Origin: Chrysoporthe austroafricana
Lineage: Eukaryota > Ascomycota > Sordariomycetes > Diaporthales > Cryphonectriaceae
Reading direction: 5' to 3'
NCBI GenBank assembly: GCA_001051155.2
Contig: JYIP02000004.1
Coordinates: forward strand, 1,776,883 to 1,840,882
DNA length: 64,000 nt
Shown one piece after another: positions 42,681 through 54,777 of this stretch (the first letter of the stretch is position 1; each line of letters opens with the position of its first letter). The position numbers and the translations under genes were made by a program. Below the pieces are notes generated by a model. It was not told the DNA's origin. It did no database searches and saw nothing but the letters and a program-made list of their open reading frames with translations.

Positions 42681-43313
42681 GCACGCAAATACGAAGTCAC
42701 CAGAAGCGTCAGATCAGATCGCAAGAGCCCAGCCCAGCCCAACCCAGCCCGATCCCTTGTCCGTGATTGATCTGCCTTGCATTGCAGCAGTCAACGCAGC
42801 AGTCAGCCAGCTACGCAACTTCCGCCCAGGACAGGCCGGACGCCAGACCGACCGGGCTCCACTCCCCTCCTTTTGACCTGCCTCCGGGGGTCAAAGCCAG
42901 AGGCGCAGCTATCTATCAAGCTTTCGGCCTCTCCCCCTCCCTCCTCCTTCGCTCTTGCGGCTTACGGGACTCGCCTTCTTCCTGGCTCGTGTGTCCCGCC
43001 AGGTCGGTGTGGGAACAAGAGAAAGAGGGAGAGATTGTGTGTGAGTGAGAGAGAGAGTGTGTGTGTGCGTGTGGTGTGAGTGTGAGTGAGTGAGTTGAGT
43101 GGGCGAGTGAGTGACGGTTGAGAAGCTCAGGTACTGCTGGACGGCACGGCCAAGCAGGGGATACGCTGACGACTGCCGCATTCCGATCCTCCTCGTCCCT
43201 GCCCACACCCCGCCGTGCACTCCGTGCCGCCCCCCCCCCTTTTCCTACCCACCCGCTGGCCTTGCTGGCCCCGATTGCACTTGTTGTGCTCCCGTCCCGA
43301 TCGCAACGCCTTC

Positions 43314-43669
43314 ATGCCTAGCCTCGGCTTCCTCAAGAAGAAACGGACGAGGGACGGCGACCCCAACAACTCGACCAGTCAGCCCACGAGTCCGGTCACA
43401 CCTACCACGGCAGCAGCGAGGAGCTTCGACCACACCTCCAGCCTCAGCTCCCCGCCCGCCCAGCCCGCCGATCTGCAGCAGAAGGCCGCACCGGCCCCGA
43501 GGCCGTCCCAGGGCGAGAAGGCGGCCATGAATCCTGCCACCGCACACCTGGCCGCCCCCTATGCACCTCCAGCGCACTCGCCGTCTCCGGGCACCGACCC
43601 CCAGTCCCTAGCTCCAGGTGTGCTCCCCAGCATCGCCAACCTCATCCACCCCCAGCATGACGGCGCCGC

Positions 43670-43706
<37 letters not shown>

Positions 43707-45157
43707 TTATCGCAGCAGGGCATACCTGCCGCGCAGCAACAGTCCCTAAACCAGCCCGCCCAGTTCCCCGCGCCGCCTGCCAACGGGGGCACAGCGCCCG
43801 GCGCCGGCCTCCAGCAGCAGCCGCAGCTCTCCAGCATGCCGCAGCAGCAGCCCACGCCGGTCCAGACGCCGCAGGTGCAGCAGGCCGTCATGCAGCAGCA
43901 GCAGCAGCAGCAGCAGGCCCGGCAGACCAAGGGAAAATACTCGCTGGCCGACTTCGAGATCCTGCGCACCCTGGGTACCGGTAGCTTCGGCAGGGTACAT
44001 CTCGTCCAGTCGAGGCACAACCAGCGGTTCTACGCCGTCAAGGTGCTGAAGAAGGCACAGGTGGTCAAGATGAAGCAGGTCGAGCACACCAACGACGAGC
44101 GGAAGATGCTGGGCGAGGTCAAGCACCCGTTCCTGATCACGCTGTGGGGGACGTTCCAGGACTCGAGGAACCTGTACATGGTGATGGACTTTGTCGAGGG
44201 CGGCGAACTGTTCTCGCTGCTGAGGAAATCTGGTGTACGTTTTGTCCGCCAGAAGACGCGTCCCGCCCCGCCGTCCCCGAACCCGGGACGGGCAAACGCG
44301 GGCAGGAAAACGATCGGGGACTGCCCTCCGCTGACATTGCCGCCTACGTAGCGCTTCCCGAACCCGGTCGCCAAATTCTACGCCGCCGAGGTGACCCTGG
44401 CCCTCGAATACCTGCACGAGCGAAACATCATATACCGCGACCTGAAGCCCGAAAACCTGCTGCTCGACCGGCACGGCCACCTCAAGATCACGGACTTTGG
44501 CTTCGCGAAGAGGGTGCCGGACAAGACGTGGACGCTCTGCGGCACCCCCGACTACCTCGCGCCCGAGGTCGTGTCGAACAAGGGATACAACAAGTCGGTC
44601 GACTGGTATGCGCCCCCCCCCCCTTTATTCTTCCTTGCAACCGCCGCACCACCTTGCCGGGGCGGAGAGAGACGGGTTGCTGACAGGTGGGCTGCAGGTG
44701 GTCACTAGGGATCCTGATATACGAGATGCTCTGTGGATACACGCCATTCTGGGATAGCGGCTCACCAATGAAGATCTACGAGAACATCCTGCGCGGCAAG
44801 GTCAAGTATCCGGCGTACATCAACCCCGACGCCCAGGACCTGCTGGAGCGGCTGATCACGGCGGACCTGACGAAGCGGCTGGGCAACCTGTACGGCGGCC
44901 CGAAGGACGTGAAGCAGCACGCCTGGTTCGCGGAGGTCACATGGGACCGGCTCGCCAGGAAAGATATCGACGCCCCGTACACCCCGCCGGTCAAGGCCGG
45001 TGCGGGCGATGCCAGCCAGTTCGACAGGTATCCGGAGGACCCAGAGAGATACGGCGCAGGGGGCAGCGACGAGTGAGTGCCCGCCAGATGCGCTTCACGA
45101 GGAGCGGGCCGAGCTGACATGTTATACAGATACGGGTCCCTCTTTCCCGACTTCTAA
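43314..45157 (+). CDS. cAMP-dependent protein kinase catalytic subunit
   Basis: AGC kinase acting downstream of cAMP in growth, nutrient sensing and, in plant pathogens, appressorium development. Exons 43314-44234, 44352-44605, 44698-45072 and 45130-45157 give 525 aa. A long N-terminal extension carries two poly-Gln blocks (about 121-133 and 193-201) and Pro/Ala-rich sequence; such extensions are usual in filamentous fungi. Kinase domain from about 214: [22 protein letters not shown], then after intron 1 [28 protein letters not shown] (about 335), [10 protein letters not shown] and [15 protein letters not shown] with the activation-loop Thr. The last exon is just 28 nt and encodes YGSLFPDF, so the carboxyl end is the F-x-x-F hydrophobic motif typical of PKA. 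The start at 43314 ([10 protein letters not shown]) is preferred over an upstream frame without an ATG. Confidence 0.95.
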
Positions 45158-46611
45158 TCCTAGGGCGGCTGGACGACGTTTTAGAGACCTACGAGGCATA
45201 AGAATCGGACGACAACGACGGGCCAGCCGAGTCAGCAGGAAAGGAAACAACAAAGAGAAGAAGAAAAAAGAAGTACTGTCTCACTAGTGCGCGCGACCTG
45301 TGCAGGAAGACCTGGTGTTTTTTACGGCGCAGCTGGAGACGCGATCCTCTCTTTCCTGGTGTTCCTCTTTCTTTTCTTTTTCGATTCCTCACAGCCTGGG
45401 GTGCAGATCTGGGAACGGGCGGTGGTTGGTTTGGCTACGCTTTGAACAGGCTTGGGGGACATACAAAAAGCAAGCGCACCAGATGGGAGGGAGGAGGGCG
45501 GAGAGGGAGGTATCATATCATTATCCACGTCACCTACGGTTTCAACATGGACACGTCCGATCAGACATGATCCGCCGCCAATCATCATGATCAACACCTA
45601 TACGAAGCAGCAAAAGCATCGGATAACAAAGCAGACAGGCGGGGGAGGAGAAAAAGAGGGAGAGAGAGAGAGAGAAAAGACGAAGAAGAAGAAGAAAAAA
45701 AAAAAAGCTAGTCTCACTATGAGCAGCATACCAAATTCAAGACTTTTGGACACCTAGCCGTATCTGATCCCCGTCCAGCATCACCACCAGCTGCCACTGC
45801 CACTAGACCCTGAGCTCCGGCACAAGCACAAACTGGACGCTGCCAGAAGCCCCCTTCCCCCCCTCCCAAAAAAAAAACCGCGCGGTACGGTAAGGCTGCG
45901 AGCAAAGGACGACGACGGATAGATGGACGCGAAGGAACGCGGAGGAGGGGGGGGCAAGGGGGAACAGAAGGGCGTCGGAAATGCCGTCTGAAGTTTAATT
46001 CGCGCCCCCGGGCGGGGCCGCGGCTCACCGTCGAGAAGAGCCGTCGTCCGATGGCGACATTCGAGCCGACGGGGCCACCGCGCACGCCACGCACGGAGAG
46101 GCGAACTGGAACAACTAACTGATAAGATTGCACCACCATCCTCCCCCCCCTGGGCCCCGCCTCCCTACTTGTTTGCCTACTTCCAGCCAGCCAGCACGGG
46201 GAAGGGATAGGGATGGGGGAGAGAGAGGCCCTGATCGGGGGGTGAGGGTGAGGGGGAGAGGGGGGTCCTGCCCTGACCAACCAACCACCTGCAGGCGCCA
46301 CTTCTTCTCTTCTACCAACCCACGCCACCCGTAGTCAATTCATACCTAGTACGCTTACGAGACGGGGCATGGTAGCACCATCCCAAGCTGCTGATGTTGA
46401 GCCGCAAGGATCACCCCGCAGTCCGGCCCTGTGGAGGGGGAGGGGGTGGGTGGCTCCTCTGGTGCTGTCTGTCTCTCCCCTCTGCCTCTCTCGAACGACG
46501 GTCGGACCAGCCCCGTTGGCCCCCCCCCGGCGCGGGACAAGCCGTTATTATTACCGGGTTGTGTGTGTGATCAGGGTTCAATTGACAACGGGGAACCCAT
46601 GGATTCTTTGA

Positions 46612-46705
46612 TTTATTTTTTTTTTTTTACTTTTTTTTTTTTTTTTTTTTTTTTCTATTTTTCTTTTCTTTTTTTTTTCTGATANCGCTCGGGGGGGACC
46701 CCGGT

Positions 46706-46750
<45 letters not shown>
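46612..46750. repeat. Paired poly-T tracts flanking an undetermined base
   Basis: Two T-rich tracts of about 68 and 44 bases surround a short GC-rich island holding the only N of the window (46685). This looks like a low-quality assembly join rather than a natural element. Confidence 0.75.
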
Positions 46751-46751
<1 letters not shown>

Positions 46752-47374
46752 TGTCCCCAGCTCCCGGGCATGTTCCTCACCAGTGAACCCCAGATGGATC
46801 AGCAGGAGGAGGAGGATCAGCAGCAGCAGCAGCAGGAGGCGCAGGCGGAGAAGAGACATGTCGCCCCTCGGGCCTTGGCCCTCGAACCGCTACTGCACGG
46901 CTCCGTTGTCGATGCCGGGGTGGATCGCAACAGCAAGCAGCCCTTGGCTGGCAGCCCGATCCGCGCCATACACAGAGAGAGAGAGAGGGCCCCGCACTCA
47001 ACTCGCTGACTGGTGCTCACTCCCGGCCACCAGGGGCGAGGGCACGGAGGCAGTGGGAGGGTACCTGGGGTGTACAGACAAACAGACAGAAAAGAGCTCA
47101 CCTGCTGGCACCGAGCTGCATCTCTGTATCCGTCTGTCTATCTATCTGGCTCCCACCCCGACGCAAGGGAACCAGCTGCACACCTCGAGGGCTTCTGGGA
47201 CTAACCTCCGCCAGGCCAATCAGGCTGAGGAAGGGGGGCAGGCCCAGGCGAGATTTCGTCGACAGGGAGAATCGGCCGCCCACATCGGATGGGCTCGTTC
47301 TAGACCCTCTGGGGCGGACGCTGGGCAGAGAAAGTCCCGTACCATAGCACGGAGCTTTGCAACACAACGCTCGC

Positions 47375-47437
47375 GGCTCCAGCTCCAGCTCCAGCTCCAG
47401 CTCCAGCTCCTCCTCCTGCTGCTGCTGCTGCTGCTGC
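47375..47437. repeat. CCAGCT hexanucleotide array running into CTG repeats
   Basis: About five CCAGCT-type units followed by CTC and seven CTG units. Located in the leader region of the CorA-like gene. Confidence 0.8.
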
Positions 47438-47608
47438 AACTTCGTCGTCCTCGCTGTGCACGGCCCGCCGTACCTACGGAGTATCTCTGCGGCCGGCCAG
47501 CCAGCCTCCTCCCTCTGCAGGTGAGGAGACAAGTACGTACGTGGACACAGCGGGCGGCGGCGGCCAGCGAGCGTGCATAGCTTATCTCAAACCCGCCGTA
47601 CCGGGGGT

Positions 47609-47632
47609 GGAGGCGCATGCGCATGCGCATGC
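47609..47632. repeat. GCGCAT alternating purine-pyrimidine array
   Basis: Four GCGCAT-like units form a strict alternating purine-pyrimidine run, the strongest Z-DNA-prone motif in the window. Confidence 0.7.
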
Positions 47633-47951
47633 GCTGCACGGCGAGCGGGATCGCTTGACCGACATTCTCTTGTTTGCGGTCCCGGGTCTTCTTTTTTTTT
47701 TTTTTTTGGTTCTTCGCTCGCTCGCGGACAACCCTCACGGGGGCTCTCACAACACCTTGTCTCTTCTGCACCTACACACTCATTGCCACTACTACTACTA
47801 CTACCACTACATACAACCTGTATATCTTTGCACATACATACATACACACACGCGCAATCTCCCCCCCGCCCCTCCCTTACCTGCCTGCCTACCCACCCAT
47901 CCACCCACCCCCCCCCGGCTCGGCAGCGTTTCGCCTCTCGTGCCGCCCCCG

Positions 47952-50328
47952 ATGAGCGTCCGCCACTCCTGGACAGACTGGGCGGACCGCAAAGAAGCCC
48001 TCGCTAGATACTCGGACGTGGCGACCACGGACACGGGCGAGACCGAGGACGCCGCCGCGCCCGCCCCCGGCATGGACGACTACTTCTTCCAGGACTACGT
48101 CCGCGCCTGCCGGAACGTCACCGAGGCCACGAGCTACCTCGAGATCTTCAACTACTCGGTAAGCGTTGCCCCCTCCCCCCGGCCGCAGCGGCGGCGGAGG
48201 TGGTTGGGGGAGGAGGGTGCGGTGGCAAAAGGTGGTGATGGTGAATGCTGACCTGGGAGGACGACGACAGGACCCGGCCTACAACTCGGTCGAGGAGCAC
48301 CCCCTGACGATGGACGAGTTCGAGAACTTCCTGCACCAGAGGGTAAGTTGTGTGCATCCCTGTCTGATTGGGCCGCCGCGAGTAGCACGAGTGCGCTCTC
48401 GTCGCCTCTGTGCCGGGATGAGATGCAGTCTCACTGGACGGGCGGTCCCTTTTTTTTTTTTTTATTCCTCTTCGCTAACCTGGGTCCTCATCGAGATAGG
48501 GCGCGTTCACACCGCCAAAGTTACCGGCGGGCGTGAAACTGCTCAGTGGCTGTCGAATAGTGTAAGTCCTGGCCGCTGCCACAGCGTCGCAACAAGAGGC
48601 TCTCACAGGATCTCTCTCTTCATCTTACTCAGCTACACCTCACGCAACACTCCTCAAGCCAACCCCCCCCCCCAAAAACCCCCCCAAAAAAAGGAGAAAA
48701 CAAATTCCCGGCCCAGTCACCCACCCTGACTGCTCACTCATCCCATCGACTCACTCGCTCACCCGCCTCACAGGCTCCAGCTCAAGGCCAAGCACCCCGA
48801 GACCTTCACGTCCAACGTCATCTCCTTCACGGCCCCCGAGTATGAGTCCATGGTCCGCACCCTGCACCTGCCCTACCGGGCCATCGAGGGCACCTCGGTC
48901 GTGGGGCCCTTCTTCTGGTGCGCGCACGACACGGCCGGCGGCAGCGGCGACGAGGACGACCCGCACCTGCAGGTCATCATGCGCAAGAGCGACGTGCGCA
49001 AGAAGGGCAAGACGCGCGGCTGGGAGCTGATGCTGTCGCACGCCTTCGGCTCCGGCCTCACCACGGGCTACGTCAAGGGCACCGACAGCAGCGAGATGGG
49101 CGAGAGCATCGCCCACCTCAAGAACTGCGCCCGCCAGGCCGCCCACCCGCTGCTGCTGCCCATGATCATCCTCAGCCACGACCTGTCGCCCAAGACGGAC
49201 CAGAAGCAGCGCGACGCCCGCGACTGGCTGCGCCGCCTCGAGCACGCCGTCAGCATGCGCAACGAGATCGTCGAGGACGAGGGCTACGTCCGCGACGCCG
49301 TCATGGACCTCGACCAGATCAACCGCGACCTCGTCGAGTGCCACTCCCAGGTCCTGTGGAAGCGCCCCCAGGCCTACCAGGAGATCGTCCGCGAGATGGA
49401 GAAGGGCATGACCCGCTTTCTCGAGGGACTGCCGCCGCACCGCGGCCCCCAGAGCGTCGTCCGCGCCGAGAGCGACGACGGTAAGGTCGTCGTGCGCGAC
49501 GAGTACGGCTTCGCCGAGCTCCACAGGTGCCACAAGAGCATGCTCAGCCGGCTCGAGTTCTACCGCAACAAGCTGGTCGGCATCGAGAACTACGCCCACA
49601 CGACGCTGGAGAGGTTAGCGATCCAGCGGAGCGCGGTAGGTCACCTCACTAACTCACTCACTCACTCACTCACCCACCCACATACATATTCATTTCATCG
49701 ATGCGGGGAGTAAGACGCACCCCTTACGTAGTCGGGCGGCCGGCTGACCGGTCGTCTTTACAGCTATACAACATCATCGCCCAGAAGGAGTCGAAGCTCA
49801 ACCTCCAGATGGCCGCCGACCAGCGGCGTCTGGCGCACGCGAGCAAGCGGGACAGCACCTCCATGAAGACCATCTCCCTGCTCGGCGCCATCTTCCTGCC
49901 GGCGACGCTGCTCGCGTCCGTCTTCAGCATGGTGTTCTTCAACACCGGCGCCAGTACGTCCAGCCGGACCCCTCCCTCCTCCCCCTCTTTTTTTTTTTTT
50001 TTTGTTCTCCCTCAGGAGAATCCCACCTGTCTTGGGGCCCCTGGCCTCCTCCTGGCGCGTGTGACCGCTACTGACTCGCAGGGCAGACGGAGCTTTCGAG
50101 GTGTACTCGACGCTCTGGATCTACTTCGTCATCACCATCCCCGTGACGGTCATCATCGTCGTCATCTGGTGGGCGTGGGACCGGTCGCGCGAGCGGCGGT
50201 ACATGAAGGAGGACATCGACCTCGAGGACCAGATCGAGGGCATGGAGAGCAAGATCATGGCGACCATGCGGCGGCGGACGATGAACAAGACCCGCACGTG
50301 GACGCAGACGCCGGAGAAGGTCGAGTGA
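47952..50328 (+). CDS. CorA-like two-helix membrane protein without GMN motif
   Basis: Member of the fungal CorA-like Mg2+-transporter fold; transport by this subgroup is unproven. Exons 47952-48158, 48271-48342, 48500-48561, 48774-49635, 49764-49953 and 50087-50328 give 544 aa. A large cytosolic domain carries KSMLSRLEFYRNKLVGIENY and a long helix (QKESKLNLQMAADQRRLAHA). Two closely spaced membrane helices follow, about 437-460 (ISLLGAIFLPATLLASVFSM) and about 472-495 (YSTLWIYFVITIPVTVIIVV), then a charged tail. MKTISLLGAIFLPATLLAS is the usual fungal signature. The Gly-Met-Asn pore motif of true CorA is absent: the loop reads FSMVFFNTGANGAFEV. Several introns hold homopolymers (T, C, A) or a CACT tract, and two are 157 and 212 nt. 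Confidence 0.88.
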
Positions 50329-51056
50329 GAGAGCCCGGTAGGTACCACGGCGCCCGCCCGGCGGACCGCGAGGTTGTTGTTTTTTTTTTTTTAGCGGGGA
50401 GGGTAATTTGCTATTTTCATTCAGGGTCGGTCATGCCGCAGGAGCGAAGGGGAGAAGATGAAATGACGAAGAAGAAAGAAGTCCTTCCGGCGTTTCGGCT
50501 GGCAGAGATGGGCACCGGTCGCGGCGCATAGACCACCATCCGGGGTAAAAGCACACACACGAGACGACGACTTCACGACTTTCACGAATACTCACGAACA
50601 TTAATACACGGCGCGCCTGTGGGCTCTCGCATACACAAAATGGACCAGGGTTGTGATGCCCGAGGGCATCCCATGTATTGTACATCAACAGAACAAATCT
50701 GAGAAAAGCATATGCACACCCAGCCCTTGCCCCCTCCCCCAAAACCATCAAGACCAACTACACTTGTCCTGGCTATTGATTACCAACCTCGAATGTACAC
50801 CAGGCTCTCTCAGTCTGGGCCCCGGCTCCAGCTTCTGTTCTGTTCCTGCGCCGCCAAGACCAGCCCATTATCTTTATATATTAGGCGACGAAGGGGGAAA
50901 ATCGCCAGCACCGACGGTATGGTCCGACGATGGAACCTCTACCCTGCGTATACGAGTTTCAGGTGGAGAGATTGATCCCTCACGAGAGAGGGGAAGGGAA
51001 GGGGGGGGAGGTGAGGTGAGGTGGGAGGGAGGGAATGACAGCGGGGGCAACACGTG
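50329..51056. other. Convergent 3' region, no gene seen
   Basis: Between the ends of two convergent genes. G-rich run at 50995-51035; no coding sequence recognised. Confidence 0.5.
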
Positions 51057-52243
51057 TCAGCTCCGCCTCGCCCTCCTGGGCACCCTGCCTTTTGACGCGG
51101 ACGGGGCCTCGTCCACCTTCTTGGGCCTGCTGAGGTCGAGCACCCGGTCCTCCCTGTTGTCGAGCGACCACTGGGGGATGTGGTGCTGCCTCCTCTGCTC
51201 GGCCCGGATCTCACCTGCGCAGCGGGCGTTGGGTCAGCTTCTAGCTCCCCCGGGACACTTCTCTTGCTTCCTCGTGTTCTCGGAACGCGGATTGGGGAGG
51301 GGGTGTGGGGGAGGGGGGGTTGTTCGTGACGTACAGTACCTCTTCGCCCTGGCGTAGACCTCGTCCCTCCTCTCCTCGGGGACGAAGTGTCTCACGTGGT
51401 CGTCCCAGTACAGCAGCACCTCCTCGGGATACCTCTCGACCATGCCCCTGGGCCGCAGGGCGGCCTCCCGCCTGCTCGCCCGGGTGCCGTCGCCGCTCCG
51501 GCACTTCTGGCTCCGGGTGCACTCCCACCACCGCCCGTCCCGCTCGACGAGCACCAGCTCGCTCCCGTCGGGCGTCAGCAGGGGCATGTTGAGGTCGTTC
51601 TCGCGGTAGTACATGCCGTTCAGCCCGGCGACCTGCCGGGCCTCCTCGACGGCCCGGTCGTAGCCGCTACCCAGCAGGATCGGCAGGAACTGGAGGCGCC
51701 GCGCCTGGATCGCGGGCCAGCCCCACCGCAGGTCGTCCTTGTGGTACACGATGAAGAGCTTGTCCGGGTTCTTGTACTTCTGGTTGAAGTGGCGCCGCCG
51801 CTCGCCGCCCTGGGTGACGTGCGTCGGCGCCTGCGGGTGGTCGAACCCGTACGGCGAGGGCCGGGTCTGCGTCCGCCGCGTGCGGACGAGCGCGAGGCGC
51901 TGCTTCTGGCGCGTCTGGTCGTCCGGCCACGCCGCCGGGCCGACCTGGACGTCCAGCTGGCCCTGGCCCGAGAGGCTGTAGTGGGCCGGCGGCGTGACGG
52001 GCGATATGACCGGGGAGCTGTGGGCCGTGGACAGAGGCGACAGCCCCGGCACGCTGCTGATGCTCCTGCGCCAGTTGTACTCGAGGCCGGGGCTCGCCCG
52101 TGCCTCGAAGCCCGAGCAGCCTCCTTGCTGCTCATCCTGGTGGGCAGGGACTCTGTCCGCGGCAGCGATTGCATCTGAGAATGAATCCTGGAACGACGGA
52201 AGACGGACTTGCCGGGCCTCAGGGGACGCTAGCTGTCTCTCCG
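51057..52243 (-). CDS. Unassigned conserved-looking fungal protein
   Basis: Reads on the minus strand as a long exon 51335 to about 52243 and a last exon 51057-51214, joined by a 120-nt intron (GTACGT donor, CTGCGCAG acceptor) giving ARAKRYC-EIRAEQRRQHH. A Ser/Pro-rich part comes first, then a compact globular part: NPDKLFIVYHKDDLRWGWPA, LGSGYDRAVEEARQVAGLNG and ERDGRWWECTRSQKCRSG, then VERYPEEVLLYWDDHVRHFV and a basic tail. No known domain was recognised. The 5' end is unresolved: the open frame continues to about 52298 without an ATG, and an acceptor-like CACAG at 52244 suggests an upstream exon. The regular composition and a clean splice make it a real gene. Confidence 0.6.
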
Positions 52244-54777
52244 CTGTGATCTCGGTCAGCGACAGTATTACAAGAAACGAGATCTGATCGATGAGCACGA
52301 ACCCTGGGCATGTCCTGGGAATGGGAACGAGAAGGACCTCGGCGTGGCAATCCTGAGCTGCCTCGTGGCAATGTCCGCGAGGTCCTCCAGGCCCAAGTCA
52401 TGAGCCTCCCTTCCCGGGACGTCATGGCTGGCATTGGGCCTGGGAAGGGGCAGAATCCTGCAGGAATTCTGCTTGCCCTTCAAACAAGTCTGCTGTAGAA
52501 TCATCGTGTAATTACTGACAAATGCAAGACAATACAAGACGGAGATACACGCGCACACAATAGGCAGTTCGTCCGAGGTGGGAAGAAGGGGGCAGCGACA
52601 AGGGATAGGCGGGCAAGGAGACGAGATCTCCAGGGTCCTATTATAGGTATGAGCTCCGTCGAGGACTACCCAGCTGTCCAGAATGATGTGTACTACGTAG
52701 CCACTGTCACTTGTGATGGATCTGAAGGGCCCACCTGAGCCGATATGATCGCCGTCCGTGGCTTGAGGCCCTCTCAAGCGAGGTGACTATCCTTGTAGGA
52801 TCTTGCAGATAGACGGCCGTCCTTACATGACGGTTGACGCCCCAGGTCCGAGCTAAGGCGTACCTTGGACCTGGCCGTGGGTACAAGATACGCTCCAAGC
52901 GCCCCGTACACACGGCAGGTTGGACACGCCGTCACGAGCCTGGTTCCGGAAACTTTGTGATGCTGAGCTGTGTACCGCAACCGATGCCGTCCTGCTCAGC
53001 CAGCGTTCAACGACGTATCTCCCTCAAATGTATCAAGACTACCAAACGTCGAAGGCTCACACAGCCTGACGGAGGACTCCGCTTGGGCCCCGTAGACGAC
53101 GATTGACGAGAGATTGCCGAGTCCAACTAGCGCGCGGGATTATACACGGAGCCCTCTCTGCGAGGTTCGAAACGCCCCTTGCGGGACGCCCTCGGTAGCT
53201 GTCAGTCTCCAGCGGTACCTTGCCGTCGGCGTACATCTCCCGCGCCGGTCGAAAGTAACTAGGGATCGACAACAAGCCGTCCCGCTGCTGCAGGTGTACG
53301 AGCAATCTTCCACGAACGCTGTCTCGACAGCCAACCACGTCCACAAGCTTTGACGCTACCCCAGATGGCGGCCTATTTCATAGCCCTTGTGACAGGATGC
53401 AAGCCGACGTTCGGCCGGCCCTTGCCATATTGGCAGAGTCGTTGGTGGCCGTCGACCTTCCTCGCACTGCTCGTTTCGTTCCCACGTTAGGGCACCCCTC
53501 TGCACAGGTAGTTGTGATAGTCTTTTCGGAAGATGCCGGTATGATTAGCCTGCCTCGTAGGCGAGCCACGGAGGGCCTAAGCCTCGTTAGCTAGGCTAGA
53601 AGGCGGAGGAAGCCTCGTAGTGCTCTGGTAGTGCGAGGCCGGGCCTGCCAGAAGCCACGGCAACATTTGACAGCCGCCAGCTCGGATGGGATTGGCTAGC
53701 CCGTTTCCTGGCCAGACCACGGACTGTGGGGTTCGTTCGCAATGTCTGGCGTACGGAGTCAGGCCGAGGACGCTCGCCATGATTTTCCCTGCCAAGATAC
53801 GGGAGGGTGTTCTCGGCGACCTGCAGAGCGCAGTGGCGTCTTCGCATATCCACGATCGCCGTGCCGCCCGCCCCCCGCGGCCCATCTGGATAAACTGTGC
53901 CGTGTCTTAGCACTTTGACGGCCGTTCTCCAGAAGATTCGTACTGTGCAGAATCAAGACAGGAGACCTTGTGCTGGTCTAAGCGAGGGAGCGTGACATCT
54001 TTGATCCTCCATGGTCGCTTCTTCTTATTTGCTTCTCTCGATCCCTGTCTGCAAAAACCTGTCAACCTAAGGAATGCGGTCTAATGTGCTTTTGGGGGTT
54101 CATAAGTGGTACGATGCCTCGCAGGCGCTCACAATGACTTTGTCGCACGGCTTGCGGAGCAATCCCGGGACGCAAGGGATGACAGCGGTGGACGATCTAC
54201 CGTGACCCCATGGCAAGATCTCCCATTGGATCGACCGCAGCGCGGCAAAAGCCCGGCGACTTGGTGTGGGCTTTGCTTTTGAACGTTGAGAGCGCCACAT
54301 TCTGTCCAAAGGCCCGGGGCTCACGGGGAATACGGCCTGTATCCACTAGATACGCCATTTTTTGTCGTATGCCGACACCCTCTTCGCTGTCTCTGTCAAA
54401 ACGGTCGCCTGGTCGCTGACTTCCGACGACGTGCCTGTTCTCACTGTAACACAGCATCACCAGAGCCTCATGTGATCAAGTGGCAGATCGGCGTTCACTT
54501 CTGTCTGTTCGGCGAGCTTCGAGATCCGAAGAAGCAGATCGCGGGCCGTCATGCATAGTTGATCCCGCCGTGCAGGAAAACATCGTATCGAGATTTTTAT
54601 GAGACCATCTCGCATCTGTGCGGATGTGTTGGCCACCCGCCCACTGCCGCCTCATACAGCATCGGTGTTGGTTATTTCGTGTCTGGGCGCGAAGGGTCGT
54701 AACCCGCAGGAGCCTACCCCGGACGAGATCTCCCGCGGCGACATATCCTGTGTGTTCGTCTCAAAACAGGCTAATTG
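52244..54777. other. Intergenic region, no supported gene
   Basis: About 2.5 kb with only short overlapping frames and no recognisable motifs. Its left end may hold the missing first exon of the unassigned gene. Confidence 0.45.

Larger units (their letters stand above)
39935..43313. other. Intergenic region and probable long leader of the PKA gene
   Basis: No supported gene in 3.4 kb. Downstream of 41 kb the + strand is C/T- and C-rich with many simple repeats: CAGC at 41763-41812, GT at 42262-42285, an imperfect ATACGC/ATACAC array at 42605-42680, and a GT/GA tract at 43025-43110. An open + frame at 41271-41984 is compositionally driven. Confidence 0.55.
45158..47951. other. Intergenic region rich in simple sequence, with an assembly gap
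   Basis: No supported gene. It includes purine-rich tracts (45640-45710), poly-T tracts at 46612-46679 and 46707-46750 around an N at 46685, a CAG tract near 46815-46835, a CCAGCT/CTG array at 47375-47437 and a GCGCAT array at 47609-47632. The right end is the leader of the CorA-like gene. Confidence 0.55.

Noticed and set aside
47541..47951. Upstream in-frame extension of the CorA-like gene
   Set aside because: Encoded by microsatellites and poly-T; the ATG at 47952 begins protein-like sequence.
48751..49599. 282-codon minus frame opposite the CorA-like gene
   Set aside because: GC-driven antisense of a well-supported exon.
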